64,000 bases of DNA from JAEUJM01 sp041918615 (GTDB taxonomy: Bacteria; Actinomycetota; Acidimicrobiia; Acidimicrobiales; DATDAH01), in assembly GCA_041918615.1 (NCBI GenBank), contig JAYRVH010000066.1, positions 1-64,000 on the forward strand, read 5' to 3'. Of this stretch, positions 53,349-62,148 are shown one piece after another. Numbering within the stretch: position 1 is the stretch's first letter; every line of letters begins with the position of its first letter. The position numbers and the translations under genes are program-made. The notes under the pieces are model-generated. The model saw only the letters and a list, made by a program, of their open reading frames with translations. It ran no database searches and had not been told where the DNA came from.

Positions 53349-54893
53349 TCATCGGCCCCCCGCCTCGGGGGGCCGTTTCGCGTCCGGCGACGCGATCGTG
53401 CCTGCGGCCGTGGGCCAGGTCGGGCCGACCGGAACCCGCAGGTCGACCACCGTCCCCGACTCGGGGCCATCACCCTCGTGCATCTCGATGGTCCCGTCGA
53501 GCTCGGTCTGCACCAGGGTGCGCACGATCGACAGGCCCAGGCCGGTCGAGCTCTCCAGCGAGAACCCGGGCGGCAGCCCGGCGCCGTCGTCGGTCACCTT
53601 CACGGTGAGCTCCCGGTCGTCGTAGGCGAGCTCGAGCACGACCTCGCCCGACACCGGGCTCTCGGCCGGCGGATACGCGTGCTCCACGACGTTCTGCAGG
53701 AGCTCGGTGATCACCATGGCCAGGGGAGTGGCCACGGTCGCCGGCAGCTCACCCGCATCGCCCACGAGCCGGAAGTGGACCCGGTTGTCGTCGGGCAGGA
53801 GCCCTTCCTCCACCATGCGCAGCAGGGGCCGCATGATGTCGACGAACGGCACGGCCTCGCCGGCCTCCCGCGACAAGATGTCGTGCACGAGTGCGATCGA
53901 ACGGATCCGCTGCACCGACTCGTCGACCGCCGCCCTCGCCTCGGCCGATTCGAGGCGTCGGCTCTGGAGACGGAGCAACGACGAGATCGTCTGGAGGTTG
54001 TTCTTCACCCGGTGGTGGATCTCGCGGATGGTCGCGTCCTTCGAGAGCAGCAGCCGGTCGCGGCGTCGCAACTCGGAGATGTCGCGGAGCAGCACCAGTG
54101 CGCCCGAGACCTCGCCCCGTTCGATCAGCGGGATGCAGCGCACGACAACGGTGATACCCGGCCCGCGCTCGACCTCCTCGGTGACTGGGATCGCGAACGA
54201 CCAGGCGGTGCGCGTGACATCGTCCCCCAGGCCGAGCTCGGCGAGGTGACGGCCCTCGAGGCTGGCATGGATCCCCACCCGGTGCAGCGCCGAGACCCCG
54301 TTCGGTGAGCTGAACTCGATGCGACCGGCACGGTCGAGCACGATGGTCCCGTCGCCCACCCGGGGGTTCTCCTCGCTGCGGCTGTGCTCGTCGGCGAACG
54401 GGAAGTCGCCGGCCGAGATCATCCGGGCGAAGCGGTTGAACAACTCGACGTAGGTCTTCTCGAGCTCGCCCGGCGCGCGCCCGATCGAAGGAGTCGACTC
54501 ACGCGTGAGCACGGCGAGGATACGGCCCTCATAGCGGACCGGGATGCACTGCACCCGCACCCGCTCGCGCAACGCGGCGATGTCGATCTCGCCCTCGATC
54601 AGCTCATCGAGGCGATAGGAGCGCGCCACCTGCGGGCGCTCGTGGCTGTCGATCGCCAGGCCCACCCAGTCGCTGCGGTACAGCGTCTGGCTGGTGGTCG
54701 GGCGGATCTGACCGATGATCACGAAGCGTCCGTCGTCCCGCCCCTCAGTGCCGGCCACGGGGGCGAAGAGCAGGAGGTCGGCGAAGCAAAGATCGGCCAG
54801 CAGGCCCCACGAAGCCACCAGCCGTTGCAGGTGGCCCACCTCGGCATCGGCAAGGGTGGTGTTCAACCGGGCCAGTTCCGCGAGACTCGGCAT
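53349..54893 (-). CDS. pdtaS: PdtaS-type sensor histidine kinase
   Basis: 514 residues from ATG 54893. Order: GAF domain (about 1-145), PAS (about 180-285), HisKA_2 dimerisation with the phospho-acceptor EIHHRVKNNLQTISSLLRLQ (about 302-322), and a HATPase with LLQNVVEHAYPP (N-box), VTDDGAGLPPGF (G1) and STGLGLSIVRTLV (G2). No membrane segment; the enzyme is cytoplasmic. PdtaS signals through the RNA-binding anti-terminator PdtaR, not seen here. In M. tuberculosis the pair responds to copper and nitric oxide. It converges on whiB1. Confidence 0.93.
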   Translation of the reverse strand: MPSLAELARLNTTLADAEVGHLQRLVASWGLLADLCFADLLLFAPVAGTEGRDDGRFVIIGQIRPTTSQTLYRSDWVGLAIDSHERPQVARSYRLDELIEGEIDIAALRERVRVQCIPVRYEGRILAVLTRESTPSIGRAPGELEKTYVELFNRFARMISAGDFPFADEHSRSEENPRVGDGTIVLDRAGRIEFSSPNGVSALHRVGIHASLEGRHLAELGLGDDVTRTAWSFAIPVTEEVERGPGITVVVRCIPLIERGEVSGALVLLRDISELRRRDRLLLSKDATIREIHHRVKNNLQTISSLLRLQSRRLESAEARAAVDESVQRIRSIALVHDILSREAGEAVPFVDIMRPLLRMVEEGLLPDDNRVHFRLVGDAGELPATVATPLAMVITELLQNVVEHAYPPAESPVSGEVVLELAYDDRELTVKVTDDGAGLPPGFSLESSTGLGLSIVRTLVQTELDGTIEMHEGDGPESGTVVDLRVPVGPTWPTAAGTIASPDAKRPPEAGGR

Positions 54894-55008
54894 CCCGGAA
54901 CTGTACGAGCCTCGCCCTCGTGCGTTGCGGTCATGGCCGGGCCGGTGATCATGAACCGGCCGTCGGCGCGATGACCAACGAGGCCAGGAACCCGCATGTG
55001 CCGATCGG

Positions 55009-55014
55009 TACAGT
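55009..55014 (+). promoter_or_regulatory. Candidate -10 box giving a leaderless META lipoprotein transcript
   Basis: TACAGT lies seven bases before GTG 55022. The spacing would place the transcript start at or next to the GTG, a leaderless arrangement common in actinobacteria. No clear -35. Confidence 0.4.
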
Positions 55015-55021
55015 CCGGGTC

Positions 55022-55840
55022 GTGCGCCGCCACCTCACCGCCCTGACCGCCGCGTTCGTCGCCGCGTTGACCCTCGCCGCCGGGTGTGGCAGCGACGAGG
55101 CGGACACCCGGGCCGAGACCGCGGGCCTGCCCGACACCCTGCGGCAGACAGAGGGCCAGGAGTGGGTGCTCGACGCCGCGGACAGCTCGATCGACGTGCC
55201 CGAGGGCGTTGCCGTCACCCTCAACGTGGAGGGCGACCGGGTGTCGGGACTGGCGGGGTGCAACTCGTACACCGGCCCCATCGAGGTCGACGGCGACTCG
55301 GTGTCGATCGGCCAGCTGGCCATGACCCAGATGGCGTGCGAGCCCGCGATCCTCGAGGCCGAGGCCGCTTACGCCTCGGCGCTTCAGGCCGCCGACACCA
55401 TCGAGGTCCCGGACGACCGCCTGGTGCTCACCGGGTCCGACGACAGCCGGCTGTCGTTCACCGCTCTCGACCGCGGGGCCGCCCTGGTCGGCACCTGGGA
55501 CGTGATCCAGCTCGCCACGGAGAACGCTGTCGAGGGCGTGCTGGCCGGCACGCAGCCCACCGTCGGGTTCGTGGAGGACGGCACGCTGTCGGCCGACGCC
55601 GGATGCAACAACGGCGCCGGATCGTGGGAGCTCGATGCCGACCGGCTCACGATCGGCCCGTTGGCCTCCACCCGCATGGCCTGCGACGAGCCTGCCGGGG
55701 TGATGGAGCAGGAGACCAACCTGTTCGCGGCGCTCGAGGCGTCCAGGCGGGTCCAGGTCGCCGGCGACTCGCTCACCCTGTTGCGCGAGGACGGCACCAT
55801 CACCGTCGTGGCCACCGCCTCGGACGGCGCCGCCGGCTGA
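55022..55840 (+). CDS. Lipoprotein with two META (HslJ-like) domains
   Basis: 272 residues from GTG 55022. Earlier in-frame starts (54920, 54971) would bury the signal peptide. Signal ends in the lipobox TLAAGC. Two META-type domains follow (about 40-140 and 150-260), each with a cysteine pair (GLAGCNSYTG...QMACEP and ADAGCNNGAG...TRMACDE). Such domains are linked to heat-shock and envelope stress proteins. Surface-exposed; ligand unknown. Confidence 0.85.
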   Translation: MRRHLTALTAAFVAALTLAAGCGSDEADTRAETAGLPDTLRQTEGQEWVLDAADSSIDVPEGVAVTLNVEGDRVSGLAGCNSYTGPIEVDGDSVSIGQLAMTQMACEPAILEAEAAYASALQAADTIEVPDDRLVLTGSDDSRLSFTALDRGAALVGTWDVIQLATENAVEGVLAGTQPTVGFVEDGTLSADAGCNNGAGSWELDADRLTIGPLASTRMACDEPAGVMEQETNLFAALEASRRVQVAGDSLTLLREDGTITVVATASDGAAG

Positions 55841-55922
55841 CGATCGCTGACGCACCCGAGAGCGGGGCTCTGTCAGCGCTGCTGGAGGTGTCGGACGACT
55901 CGCCCCACCAGGCCGCGTTGCG

Positions 55923-57578
55923 TCAGGTCGACCCCCTGCTGGCCGGCGGCGATGCCGCGGACACCGAACCGGCAACCGTGGGAACCGACACCGCCGCACC
56001 ACCGCGGCGGGGGTCGCCCGCACCGCCGCCGTGACGGCCCGGCACCACCGAATGGGCCCCACCGAAGTACAGGCTGTGCTCGGTCCACTCGTTCACCGGC
56101 CAGCGTTGCTGGAGGGCGGCCACCGACTCGGCGGGCCAGCCCGGCTCGACCTGCAGCACGTCGCCGTCCCAGTGCAGGCGGGGGTCGCTCACGGCGTCGG
56201 CAACGTCCATGCCGTGGTCGACCACGGCACTCACCACCTGCACGACGGTCGTTCGGATGCGCTTGCTGCCGCCGCTCCCGGTCACCAGGCGGGGCGCACC
56301 CCAGCCGTCGAGCACCACGGTGGGCGACATCATCGACGCGACCCGCTCACCGGGTGGGGCGACGTGGAAGCCGTCGGGGTGGAGGTCGTCCTCGCCCAGC
56401 ATGTTGTTCAACATGATCCCGGTACCGGGCACGACGTAACCCGAGGCCTCACCGTTCGAGGTGGTCATGGCGGCCACGTTGCCGTGGTGGTCACTCACAC
56501 TGACGTGGGTGGTGCCCCGGCTGAAGCGCCGATGGTTCGTCTCATCCCCTGTCCGCCCATCCGACCGCAGGTAGGCCTCGACCTCACCGGCGGCCCGGAT
56601 CCGGTCCGTCTCGATCATGGCGTCGGTGAGGGTGACGGCGTGATCGGGCGATCCGTGCGGGGCGGGGTCGCCCCGGTCTTCGAGCAGGCCCAAGGTGACG
56701 GCCACCAGCGATCCCCCGAACGACGGGAGCGGATTGGTGAGCACCCGGTGGCCCCGGTAGTCGACGGCCAGCGGCTCGCGCTCGATCACCCGGTACGCGG
56801 CCAGGTCGGCCTGGGTCACCAGTCCCCCGCCGGCGGCCATGTCGGCCGCGATGGTCTCGGACAGTCCGCCCCCGTAGAAGGTGCGACCGGGGTCGTCACC
56901 CAGGCAGGCCAGGAACTCGGCGAGGTCGCGGTTGACCAGACGCTCGCCCTCGCGGATCGGCACCCCCGACGGTGCGAACCATGCCTGGCTGGCGGGCGAC
57001 TGCCCGAGGATGGGCCACAGCAGGGCCACCAGGTAGGCGGACATGGCCGAGACCACGAGCCCGTCGGCGGCCAGGCGCACGGCGGGCTCGAGCACCTCAG
57101 TCAGTGACAACGACCCCAGGCGCTCGTGCACGTGCAGGTAACCGGCCAGCGCCCCTGGCACGGCCACCGACCCCCGCCCCACGTTGAACACCTGGTCCGA
57201 GCCGGGGAAGTGCACCGTCACCGCCTCGAAGTGCGGATCCCCCTCGGGCGACCCCCGCCCGCGCCCCGGCGTATCCACGAAGAAGTCGAACACCACCGAC
57301 TCGCCGCCTGCGGTGTGGGCCAGCAGGAAGCCGCCGCCACCCAGGCTGGTGAGCGTGGGCTCGGCCACGGCCGCGGCGAACCCCGCCGCCACCACGGCAT
57401 CGAACGCGTTGCCGCCACGACGCAGGACAGTGGCCGCCGCGTCACACACCGCCGGGTGGCCGCCCGCCACCAGGCCGTGGCTCAACGGTCCGCCCTGGGG
57501 CCGCTCGAGCGTGCGCTCAGGCCGCACGGGCTCGAGCCCCCGGCCTCGTGTCCCGGCGTCATCGCCAGAGTCGCTCAC
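55923..57578 (-). CDS. ggt: Gamma-glutamyltransferase family protein
   Basis: 551 residues from GTG 57578. Ntn hydrolase that self-cleaves at a Thr in SRGTTHVSVSDHHGNVAAMT (about residue 356) to large and small subunits. The small subunit carries GTGIMLNNMLGEDDL and SMMSPTVV. The large subunit has TSLGGGGFLLAH. Unlike classical periplasmic or secreted enzymes it shows no signal peptide, so it may work in the cytoplasm. The C-terminus ends in a Gly/Ala/Pro/Ser-rich stretch. Overlaps the ArsA-like gene by 20 bases. Confidence 0.9.
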   Translation of the reverse strand: MSDSGDDAGTRGRGLEPVRPERTLERPQGGPLSHGLVAGGHPAVCDAAATVLRRGGNAFDAVVAAGFAAAVAEPTLTSLGGGGFLLAHTAGGESVVFDFFVDTPGRGRGSPEGDPHFEAVTVHFPGSDQVFNVGRGSVAVPGALAGYLHVHERLGSLSLTEVLEPAVRLAADGLVVSAMSAYLVALLWPILGQSPASQAWFAPSGVPIREGERLVNRDLAEFLACLGDDPGRTFYGGGLSETIAADMAAGGGLVTQADLAAYRVIEREPLAVDYRGHRVLTNPLPSFGGSLVAVTLGLLEDRGDPAPHGSPDHAVTLTDAMIETDRIRAAGEVEAYLRSDGRTGDETNHRRFSRGTTHVSVSDHHGNVAAMTTSNGEASGYVVPGTGIMLNNMLGEDDLHPDGFHVAPPGERVASMMSPTVVLDGWGAPRLVTGSGGSKRIRTTVVQVVSAVVDHGMDVADAVSDPRLHWDGDVLQVEPGWPAESVAALQQRWPVNEWTEHSLYFGGAHSVVPGRHGGGAGDPRRGGAAVSVPTVAGSVSAASPPASRGST

Positions 57579-58746
57579 CCAACTCGACCAGACCGGCGAG
57601 GTCGTGCACGTCGGATTCGAGGTACGAGACCGATACGACCAGTTCGGGGCGCTCGCCGAGAATGGCCGCCTGCTCGGCCTCCCGGGTGGCCACGATCCGG
57701 TAGTTCAGGAAGCTCTCGGCCACCTCGGTGAGCACCCGCTCGACCTGGTCGGCGTCTGCCAGGCCGTCGAGGCCCTCGTCCGCGACCGCCGTGGCCAACG
57801 CCGCGCTCTCCCGACACAACCGCTCGGCCAGGGCGCCGGCCGCCGGATCGACGAGGTACGACGGCAGGACCTTGTTGAGCACCAGGGCGCCGAGGTGCAG
57901 GTCACGGTCCGACAGCGCCTCGATGAAGAACTCGGCCTCGCGCGCCGGCGCCGCCTCGAGGGTGCTGACCACGACGAAGGTCGTGCACCGGTCGGCCAGC
58001 GTGCGCTCGATGGATCGGGCCCGCTCGACGAAGCCGTCGTACATCGTCTGGAAGAGCAGGAAGAACTCGGCGATGTCGGCGAGGAACTGCGACCCCAGGA
58101 TTCGATCGGCCATCGAGTAGAACGGCTTCGAGGCGGCGCTGAGGAGACGGGAGCGGTAGGGCGCCGTGAGCCATCGGAGCAGACGGCTGCTGAAGAAGTC
58201 GGCCATGCGCTCGGGGGCCTCGAGGAAGTCGATGGCGTTCCGGGTCGGCGGCGTGTCGACGATGATCAGGTCGTAGCGCCCCGAGAGGTGGATCTCGTAG
58301 AGCCGCTCCATGGCGATGTAGTCGTGGCTCTGCACGAACTTGCCGGTGATGTTCTGGTAGAGCGGGTTGGCCAGGATCGCCGTGCGGGTCGCCTCGTCGG
58401 GCGCGTACTGGTGCACGAGGTCGTCCCACGACGCCTTCATGTCGAGCATGGCCACCCACAGCTCGCCTCGTGGCTCGACCCCGGCGCCGGCGAACGCCTC
58501 CGGGGGGACTTGTGTCTCGACGTTCCCGAACTGCTCGAGGCCGAGCGCGCTGGCGAGGCGCCGGGCCGGGTCGACGGTGAGCACGAGCACCTTGCCGCCC
58601 AGGTGGATCGCCGCCATCGCGCCCGCCGCCGCAGCCGTGGTGGTCTTGCCCACTCCCCCCGAACCGCAGGTGACCACGATCTCCTTGGCCGCCAGGAGCT
58701 GCTCGAAGGTCGTCGGCGCCGCCGGCGCCCGCTTCCTGGCCGCCAT
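57559..58746 (-). CDS. ArsA-family ATPase (second of a pair)
   Basis: 395 residues from ATG 58746. SIMIBI-class ATPase: deviant Walker A VTCGSGGVGKTTTAA (about 25-39), ALVLTVDPA-like VLTVDPARRLASALG, and IIVDTPPTRNAIDFL. One ATPase domain with a C-terminal helical/extension part (about 300-395). Partner of the ATPase encoded immediately upstream; the two may form a heterodimer, as the halves of ArsA do. No arsenic genes are nearby, so tail-anchored or cofactor cargo is as likely. Confidence 0.88.
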   Translation of the reverse strand: MAARKRAPAAPTTFEQLLAAKEIVVTCGSGGVGKTTTAAAAGAMAAIHLGGKVLVLTVDPARRLASALGLEQFGNVETQVPPEAFAGAGVEPRGELWVAMLDMKASWDDLVHQYAPDEATRTAILANPLYQNITGKFVQSHDYIAMERLYEIHLSGRYDLIIVDTPPTRNAIDFLEAPERMADFFSSRLLRWLTAPYRSRLLSAASKPFYSMADRILGSQFLADIAEFFLLFQTMYDGFVERARSIERTLADRCTTFVVVSTLEAAPAREAEFFIEALSDRDLHLGALVLNKVLPSYLVDPAAGALAERLCRESAALATAVADEGLDGLADADQVERVLTEVAESFLNYRIVATREAEQAAILGERPELVVSVSYLESDVHDLAGLVELGERLWR

Positions 58747-58747
58747 C

Positions 58748-59692
58748 TCAGAAGCCCAACTCGGCGGCGAGCGCCTCGGCCACCTGATGCGTCGCCCTGG
58801 CGCCGTGGCTGCGGGTGAAGAGGTAGGGCACGTACACGAGCGGGAGCTCGGGGGGCAGGTCGCGTCGCAGGCGATCGAGGTGCTCTGTGCGAGTGCGGCG
58901 CAGCGTGATGGCGAGGCGGGCCGCGTCGAACAACGCCTCGATGGGCCCGCCCACCAGCTCTGCCAGCCGGGCCTGGTGGCCCGGCTCCAGCAGCGCCCGG
59001 AAGACTTCCTCCTCGCCACGGCCGAAAAGCTCGGGGAGGACCCGGTTGACCGCCACCGCGGCGATGTCGACGTGCGTCTCGCCCTGGATGCGCCCGGCCA
59101 GCTCGAGCGTCTCGCTGACCGGCATCTCCTCCGGGGCGGAGACGATCACCGCTCCGGTGGTGGCGGGGTCGTCGAGGATCTCGGTGAGCCAACCCGTCTG
59201 CTCGCGGACGACACCCACCTTCACCAGCTCCCCGATGGCCTGGGGGGCCGACAACTGCGAGATCACGTGCCCGCTGGCGGACGCGTCGGCGATCACCAGG
59301 TCGTAGTGGTCCTCGCGGACCTCCCATGCCACCTTGCCGACGGTGAGGATCTCCTTCACCCCGGGGGCGGCGCTCGCCACGAAGTCGAGCGTCCGGGCAA
59401 GGGGGCCGATCTTGGCGAGGAACGGCACCCGTACCTGCAGGCGCAGGTACTCCTTCAGCGACTCCTCGGTGTCCATCGACATCACGGAGAGGCCCGGCAG
59501 GACCTCGATCGGGTCGAAGCTGGTGTCGCCCGAGCCGAAGAAGTCCGCCAGGTTGCCCTTGGCATCGAACTCGCAGACGAGGGTGCGCTTGCCCCGTTGT
59601 GCGGCGAGGACCCCCAGGGCCGAGGCGATGGTGGTCTTGCCGACCCCGCCCTTGCCGGTGAGGAACAGCAGGCGGCGGTCGAGGAGGCTCAC
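58748..59692 (-). CDS. ArsA-family ATPase (first of a pair)
   Basis: About 314 residues from GTG 59692, giving VSLLDRRLLFLTGKGGVGKTT. Longer frames extend over unstructured upstream sequence and were not used. Walker A TGKGGVGKTT (12-21), CEFDAKGNLADFF and LVIADASASGHVISQL. The stop is one base from the next start. Both proteins are of the type found in mycobacteria near whiB genes. Confidence 0.87.
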   Translation of the reverse strand: MSLLDRRLLFLTGKGGVGKTTIASALGVLAAQRGKRTLVCEFDAKGNLADFFGSGDTSFDPIEVLPGLSVMSMDTEESLKEYLRLQVRVPFLAKIGPLARTLDFVASAAPGVKEILTVGKVAWEVREDHYDLVIADASASGHVISQLSAPQAIGELVKVGVVREQTGWLTEILDDPATTGAVIVSAPEEMPVSETLELAGRIQGETHVDIAAVAVNRVLPELFGRGEEEVFRALLEPGHQARLAELVGGPIEALFDAARLAITLRRTRTEHLDRLRRDLPPELPLVYVPYLFTRSHGARATHQVAEALAAELGF

Positions 59693-59726
59693 CGCTGACC
59701 CGGGCACGCTCGACACCGACGGCAGG

Positions 59727-59963
59727 TCAGGTGGCCCCGAAGCCGATCCGCCGCTCGTCCTCAGGGCTGCCGAGCTCGATGTAGGCCACCTTCCCCGCCG
59801 GGACGGCCACCTGCCGACCGCGCTTGTCGGTGAGCCAGAGCACCCCGGACTCCTTGGCCAGAGCCTCCTCGATCTCGGCGTGGAGAGTGCTGCGGTCGAC
59901 GTCGTCACCCATGTCGAGATCGATTTCCTTGGGGCTGTAGGTCACCCCGATGCGGACTTCCAT
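59727..59963 (-). CDS. DUF3107 family protein
   Basis: 78 residues from ATG 59963. Small acidic protein: EVRIGVTYSPKEIDLDM, LTDKRGRQVAVPAGKVAYIELG and a C-terminal ERRIGFG. It matches the actinobacterial DUF3107 family (M. tuberculosis Rv3208A). Function unknown. It sits 35 bases before the ArsA-like pair in the same direction. Confidence 0.9.
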   Translation of the reverse strand: MEVRIGVTYSPKEIDLDMGDDVDRSTLHAEIEEALAKESGVLWLTDKRGRQVAVPAGKVAYIELGSPEDERRIGFGAT

Positions 59964-60042
59964 GGTCTTCCTCTGGCTCCTGGGTCGTCGCTCGCTGTTC
60001 CGTGACTGCGATTCGGTTCGATGGTAGGCGGCAGCCGCCGGG

Positions 60043-61185
60043 TCACACGATCTTGAGGTCCCGGGGGCGACGCTTGGTGGGTGCCAGATCGACGGCTATC
60101 CGGCGGGCCATGTCGGCGAAGACGGCACCAGCCTCGCCCTCCGGGTCGACCGCGACGATGGGCTGACCCTCGTCGCCGCCCTCGCGCAGCGCGGGCACCA
60201 GGGGCACCTGACCGAGCAACGGGACGTCGAGGCGCTCGGCCAGCTCCGCGCCGCCGCCGGCGCCGAACAGCTCGTAGCGGACGCCGTCGTCACCGGTGAA
60301 CCACGACATGTTCTCGATCACGCCCTTCACCTCGAGCCCGACCTTCTGAGCCATGAAGGCCGCCCGCTGGGCGACGCGCTCGGCCGCTGCCTGCGGCGTG
60401 GTGACGACGTAGACCTCGCTGCGCGGCAGGAACCCAGCGAGAGAGATGGAGATGTCGCCCGTGCCGGGCGGCAGGTCGACCACGAGGAAGTCGGGGTCGC
60501 CCCAGTAGACGTCGGTGAGGAACTGCTCGAGGGCCTTGTGCAGCATGGGCCCGCGCCAGATGACCGGCTGGTCCTCGTTGGCGAAGAACCCCATCGAGAT
60601 GCAGGCGACCCCGTGCGACCGGGGCGGCACCAACATCTCGTCGATCAGCGTGGGCGGGCGGTCCACGCCGAGCATGCGCGGGATCGAGAAGCCCCACACG
60701 TCGGCGTCGACGATGGCGGTGCGGTACCCCTGTCGGGCGAGCGCCACCGCCAGGTTGGTGCTGACCGACGACTTGCCCACGCCGCCCTTGCCGGACGCGA
60801 TCAGCAGGGCCCGCGTGCCGGACCCAGGCTGGGCGAAGGGGATGGCCCGTCCCTCTGCGTGCCCGTGCGCGGCGTTCGTGCCGGCAGTGGCGTGGGGATC
60901 GCCGAGCAGCGAGCGCCGGAGCCCCGCACGCTCCTCGTCGCTCAACACGGTGAACTCGACATCGACGGCGGTGATGGCGCCCACCGCTCCCACCGCGTCG
61001 GTGATGCGGCGGGCGAGCTCGGGGGCGGTCGGGTTCTCGGGCGTGGTGAGGGCCACGACGACGTGGGCGCGGCCGCCGTCGACGGCCACCCCTCGCACCA
61101 GGCCCAGCTCACCGAGGCTCCGCTCGAGCTCGGGCTCGGGCACCTGCTCGACGGCGGCCTCGACCGCCCGACGCCGGTCGCTCAT
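60043..61185 (-). CDS. mrp: Mrp/ApbC-type iron-sulfur carrier ATPase
   Basis: 380 residues from ATG 61185. An N-terminal MIP18/DUF59-like domain (1-100) is joined by a short His/Ala linker to a P-loop ATPase: SGKGGVGKSSVSTN (131-144), VDLPPGTGDISISL, and the dimer-interface VENMS-like IENMSWF. The C-terminal CPxC motif that binds the bridged cluster in other Mrp proteins is replaced by TGDDGV, a loss also common in other actinobacteria. It transfers iron-sulfur clusters to apoproteins and diverges from a SufR-like regulator and cysteine desulfurase, which fits that role. Confidence 0.93.
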   Translation of the reverse strand: MSDRRRAVEAAVEQVPEPELERSLGELGLVRGVAVDGGRAHVVVALTTPENPTAPELARRITDAVGAVGAITAVDVEFTVLSDEERAGLRRSLLGDPHATAGTNAAHGHAEGRAIPFAQPGSGTRALLIASGKGGVGKSSVSTNLAVALARQGYRTAIVDADVWGFSIPRMLGVDRPPTLIDEMLVPPRSHGVACISMGFFANEDQPVIWRGPMLHKALEQFLTDVYWGDPDFLVVDLPPGTGDISISLAGFLPRSEVYVVTTPQAAAERVAQRAAFMAQKVGLEVKGVIENMSWFTGDDGVRYELFGAGGGAELAERLDVPLLGQVPLVPALREGGDEGQPIVAVDPEGEAGAVFADMARRIAVDLAPTKRRPRDLKIV

Positions 61186-61231
61186 GCCCCGCGCTCCCGG
61201 CGCCCGCCACCCGAGCGGCCTTCTGGGTCAT

Positions 61232-61249
61232 CGGGGCGGATTCGCCCCG
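61232..61249. promoter_or_regulatory. Short hairpin in the mrp upstream region
   Basis: Perfect 7-bp arms CGGGGCG/CGCCCCG around GATT, 47 bases upstream of the mrp ATG. It might modulate translation or be a remnant. No other motif in the 243-base mrp/sufR gap except the operator and a 10-base direct repeat (ATGGTGCTGC) near 61340-61360. Confidence 0.3.
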
Positions 61250-61401
61250 CCGATGCCGTTCGGGCCGGGTCGACGCCGACCGGGCCCACCGCTGCGCTGA
61301 TGGGTCTCATGTCGCGTGTCCGTGTCCCTCTTCGATGATGGTGCTGCGTGGATGGTGCTGCCGGGCGTCGTCAGGACGTCGGCAGTCCGTCGGCCAATTT
61401 C

Positions 61402-61422
61402 ACCTACGCGGATAGGTAGAAT
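61402..61422 (+). promoter_or_regulatory. Inverted repeat over the -10 box of the SufR-like gene
   Basis: ACCTA-N6-TAGGT (61402-61417) overlaps TAGAAT (61417-61422), a near-perfect -10 box. The predicted transcript start is seven bases later, at or next to GTG 61429, so the message is leaderless. The position suits autorepression by the encoded iron-sulfur regulator. Confidence 0.55.
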
Positions 61423-61428
61423 ACCGAT

Positions 61429-62148
61429 GTGGAAGGCTCTGCCCTCACCGCCACCGAGTTCGCGTCGGCGGTCACTGCGATCACGTCTGCCTTCGGCGAC
61501 CCTACGCGGCGCGACATCTACCTGTTCGCACGCGAGTGCGAGCAGGGCGTCACCGCCGCCGAGGTCGCACAGCGCTTCGAGTTGCACGCCAACGTCGCCC
61601 GGCACCACCTCGACAAGCTGTCGGGCGGGGGTTACCTCGAGGTCGCCATCGAGCGCTCCGAGTCCGGCGGGGCGGGTCGTCCCTCGAAGCGCTACCGGGT
61701 CACCAGCGACGCCATGCCCCTCGAGATGCCCGTTCGCCACGACGACGTGCTCGTGAGCCTGCTCGGGAGGGCCCTCAAGCTGCTCACCCCAGCACAGGCC
61801 ATGGAGATGGCCGAAGAGGTGGGCATCGAGTACGGCCGCACCATGGCCGAGGCCATGGGCCCCGCCGCCGAGAACCCACGATCCTTCCGCACCGCACTGC
61901 ACTCCGTGGCCGACGCCCTGACGGCCCACGGTTTCGCCTCCCATGCCGTGAAGAGCCACGGCACGCTGCGCCTGGTGTCGGAGCACTGCCCGTTCGGCGA
62001 CGCCGCCGTCGAGCACCCGGTGATCTGTGCCGTCGACCGCGGCATGGTGAAGGGCATGCTCGCCACGCTCTACGGCGACACCTCGCCCAGCACGGAAGCC
62101 TCGATCCCGATGGGCGACGATCACTGCGTCACCGCCATCGCGGAGTGA
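61429..62148 (+). CDS. SufR-like iron-sulfur-sensing transcription regulator
   Basis: 239 residues from GTG 61429. An N-terminal ArsR/MarR-like winged helix (GDPTRRDIYLFA, VTAAEVAQRFELHANVARHHLDKL, wing GRPSKRYRV) is followed by an effector domain. Cysteines HCPFGDAAVEHPVIC (C-x12-C) plus a later Cys in DDHCVTAI match SufR, which represses suf genes when its cluster is intact. The stop overlaps the start of the downstream cysteine desulfurase by four bases (GTGA). No sufBCD in the window. Confidence 0.88.
   Translation: MEGSALTATEFASAVTAITSAFGDPTRRDIYLFARECEQGVTAAEVAQRFELHANVARHHLDKLSGGGYLEVAIERSESGGAGRPSKRYRVTSDAMPLEMPVRHDDVLVSLLGRALKLLTPAQAMEMAEEVGIEYGRTMAEAMGPAAENPRSFRTALHSVADALTAHGFASHAVKSHGTLRLVSEHCPFGDAAVEHPVICAVDRGMVKGMLATLYGDTSPSTEASIPMGDDHCVTAIAE

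Noticed and set aside
61536..62144. In-frame N-terminal extension of the cysteine desulfurase
   Set aside because: It runs inside the SufR-like gene in another frame. The family N-terminus YLDHASTSP fits GTG 62145.
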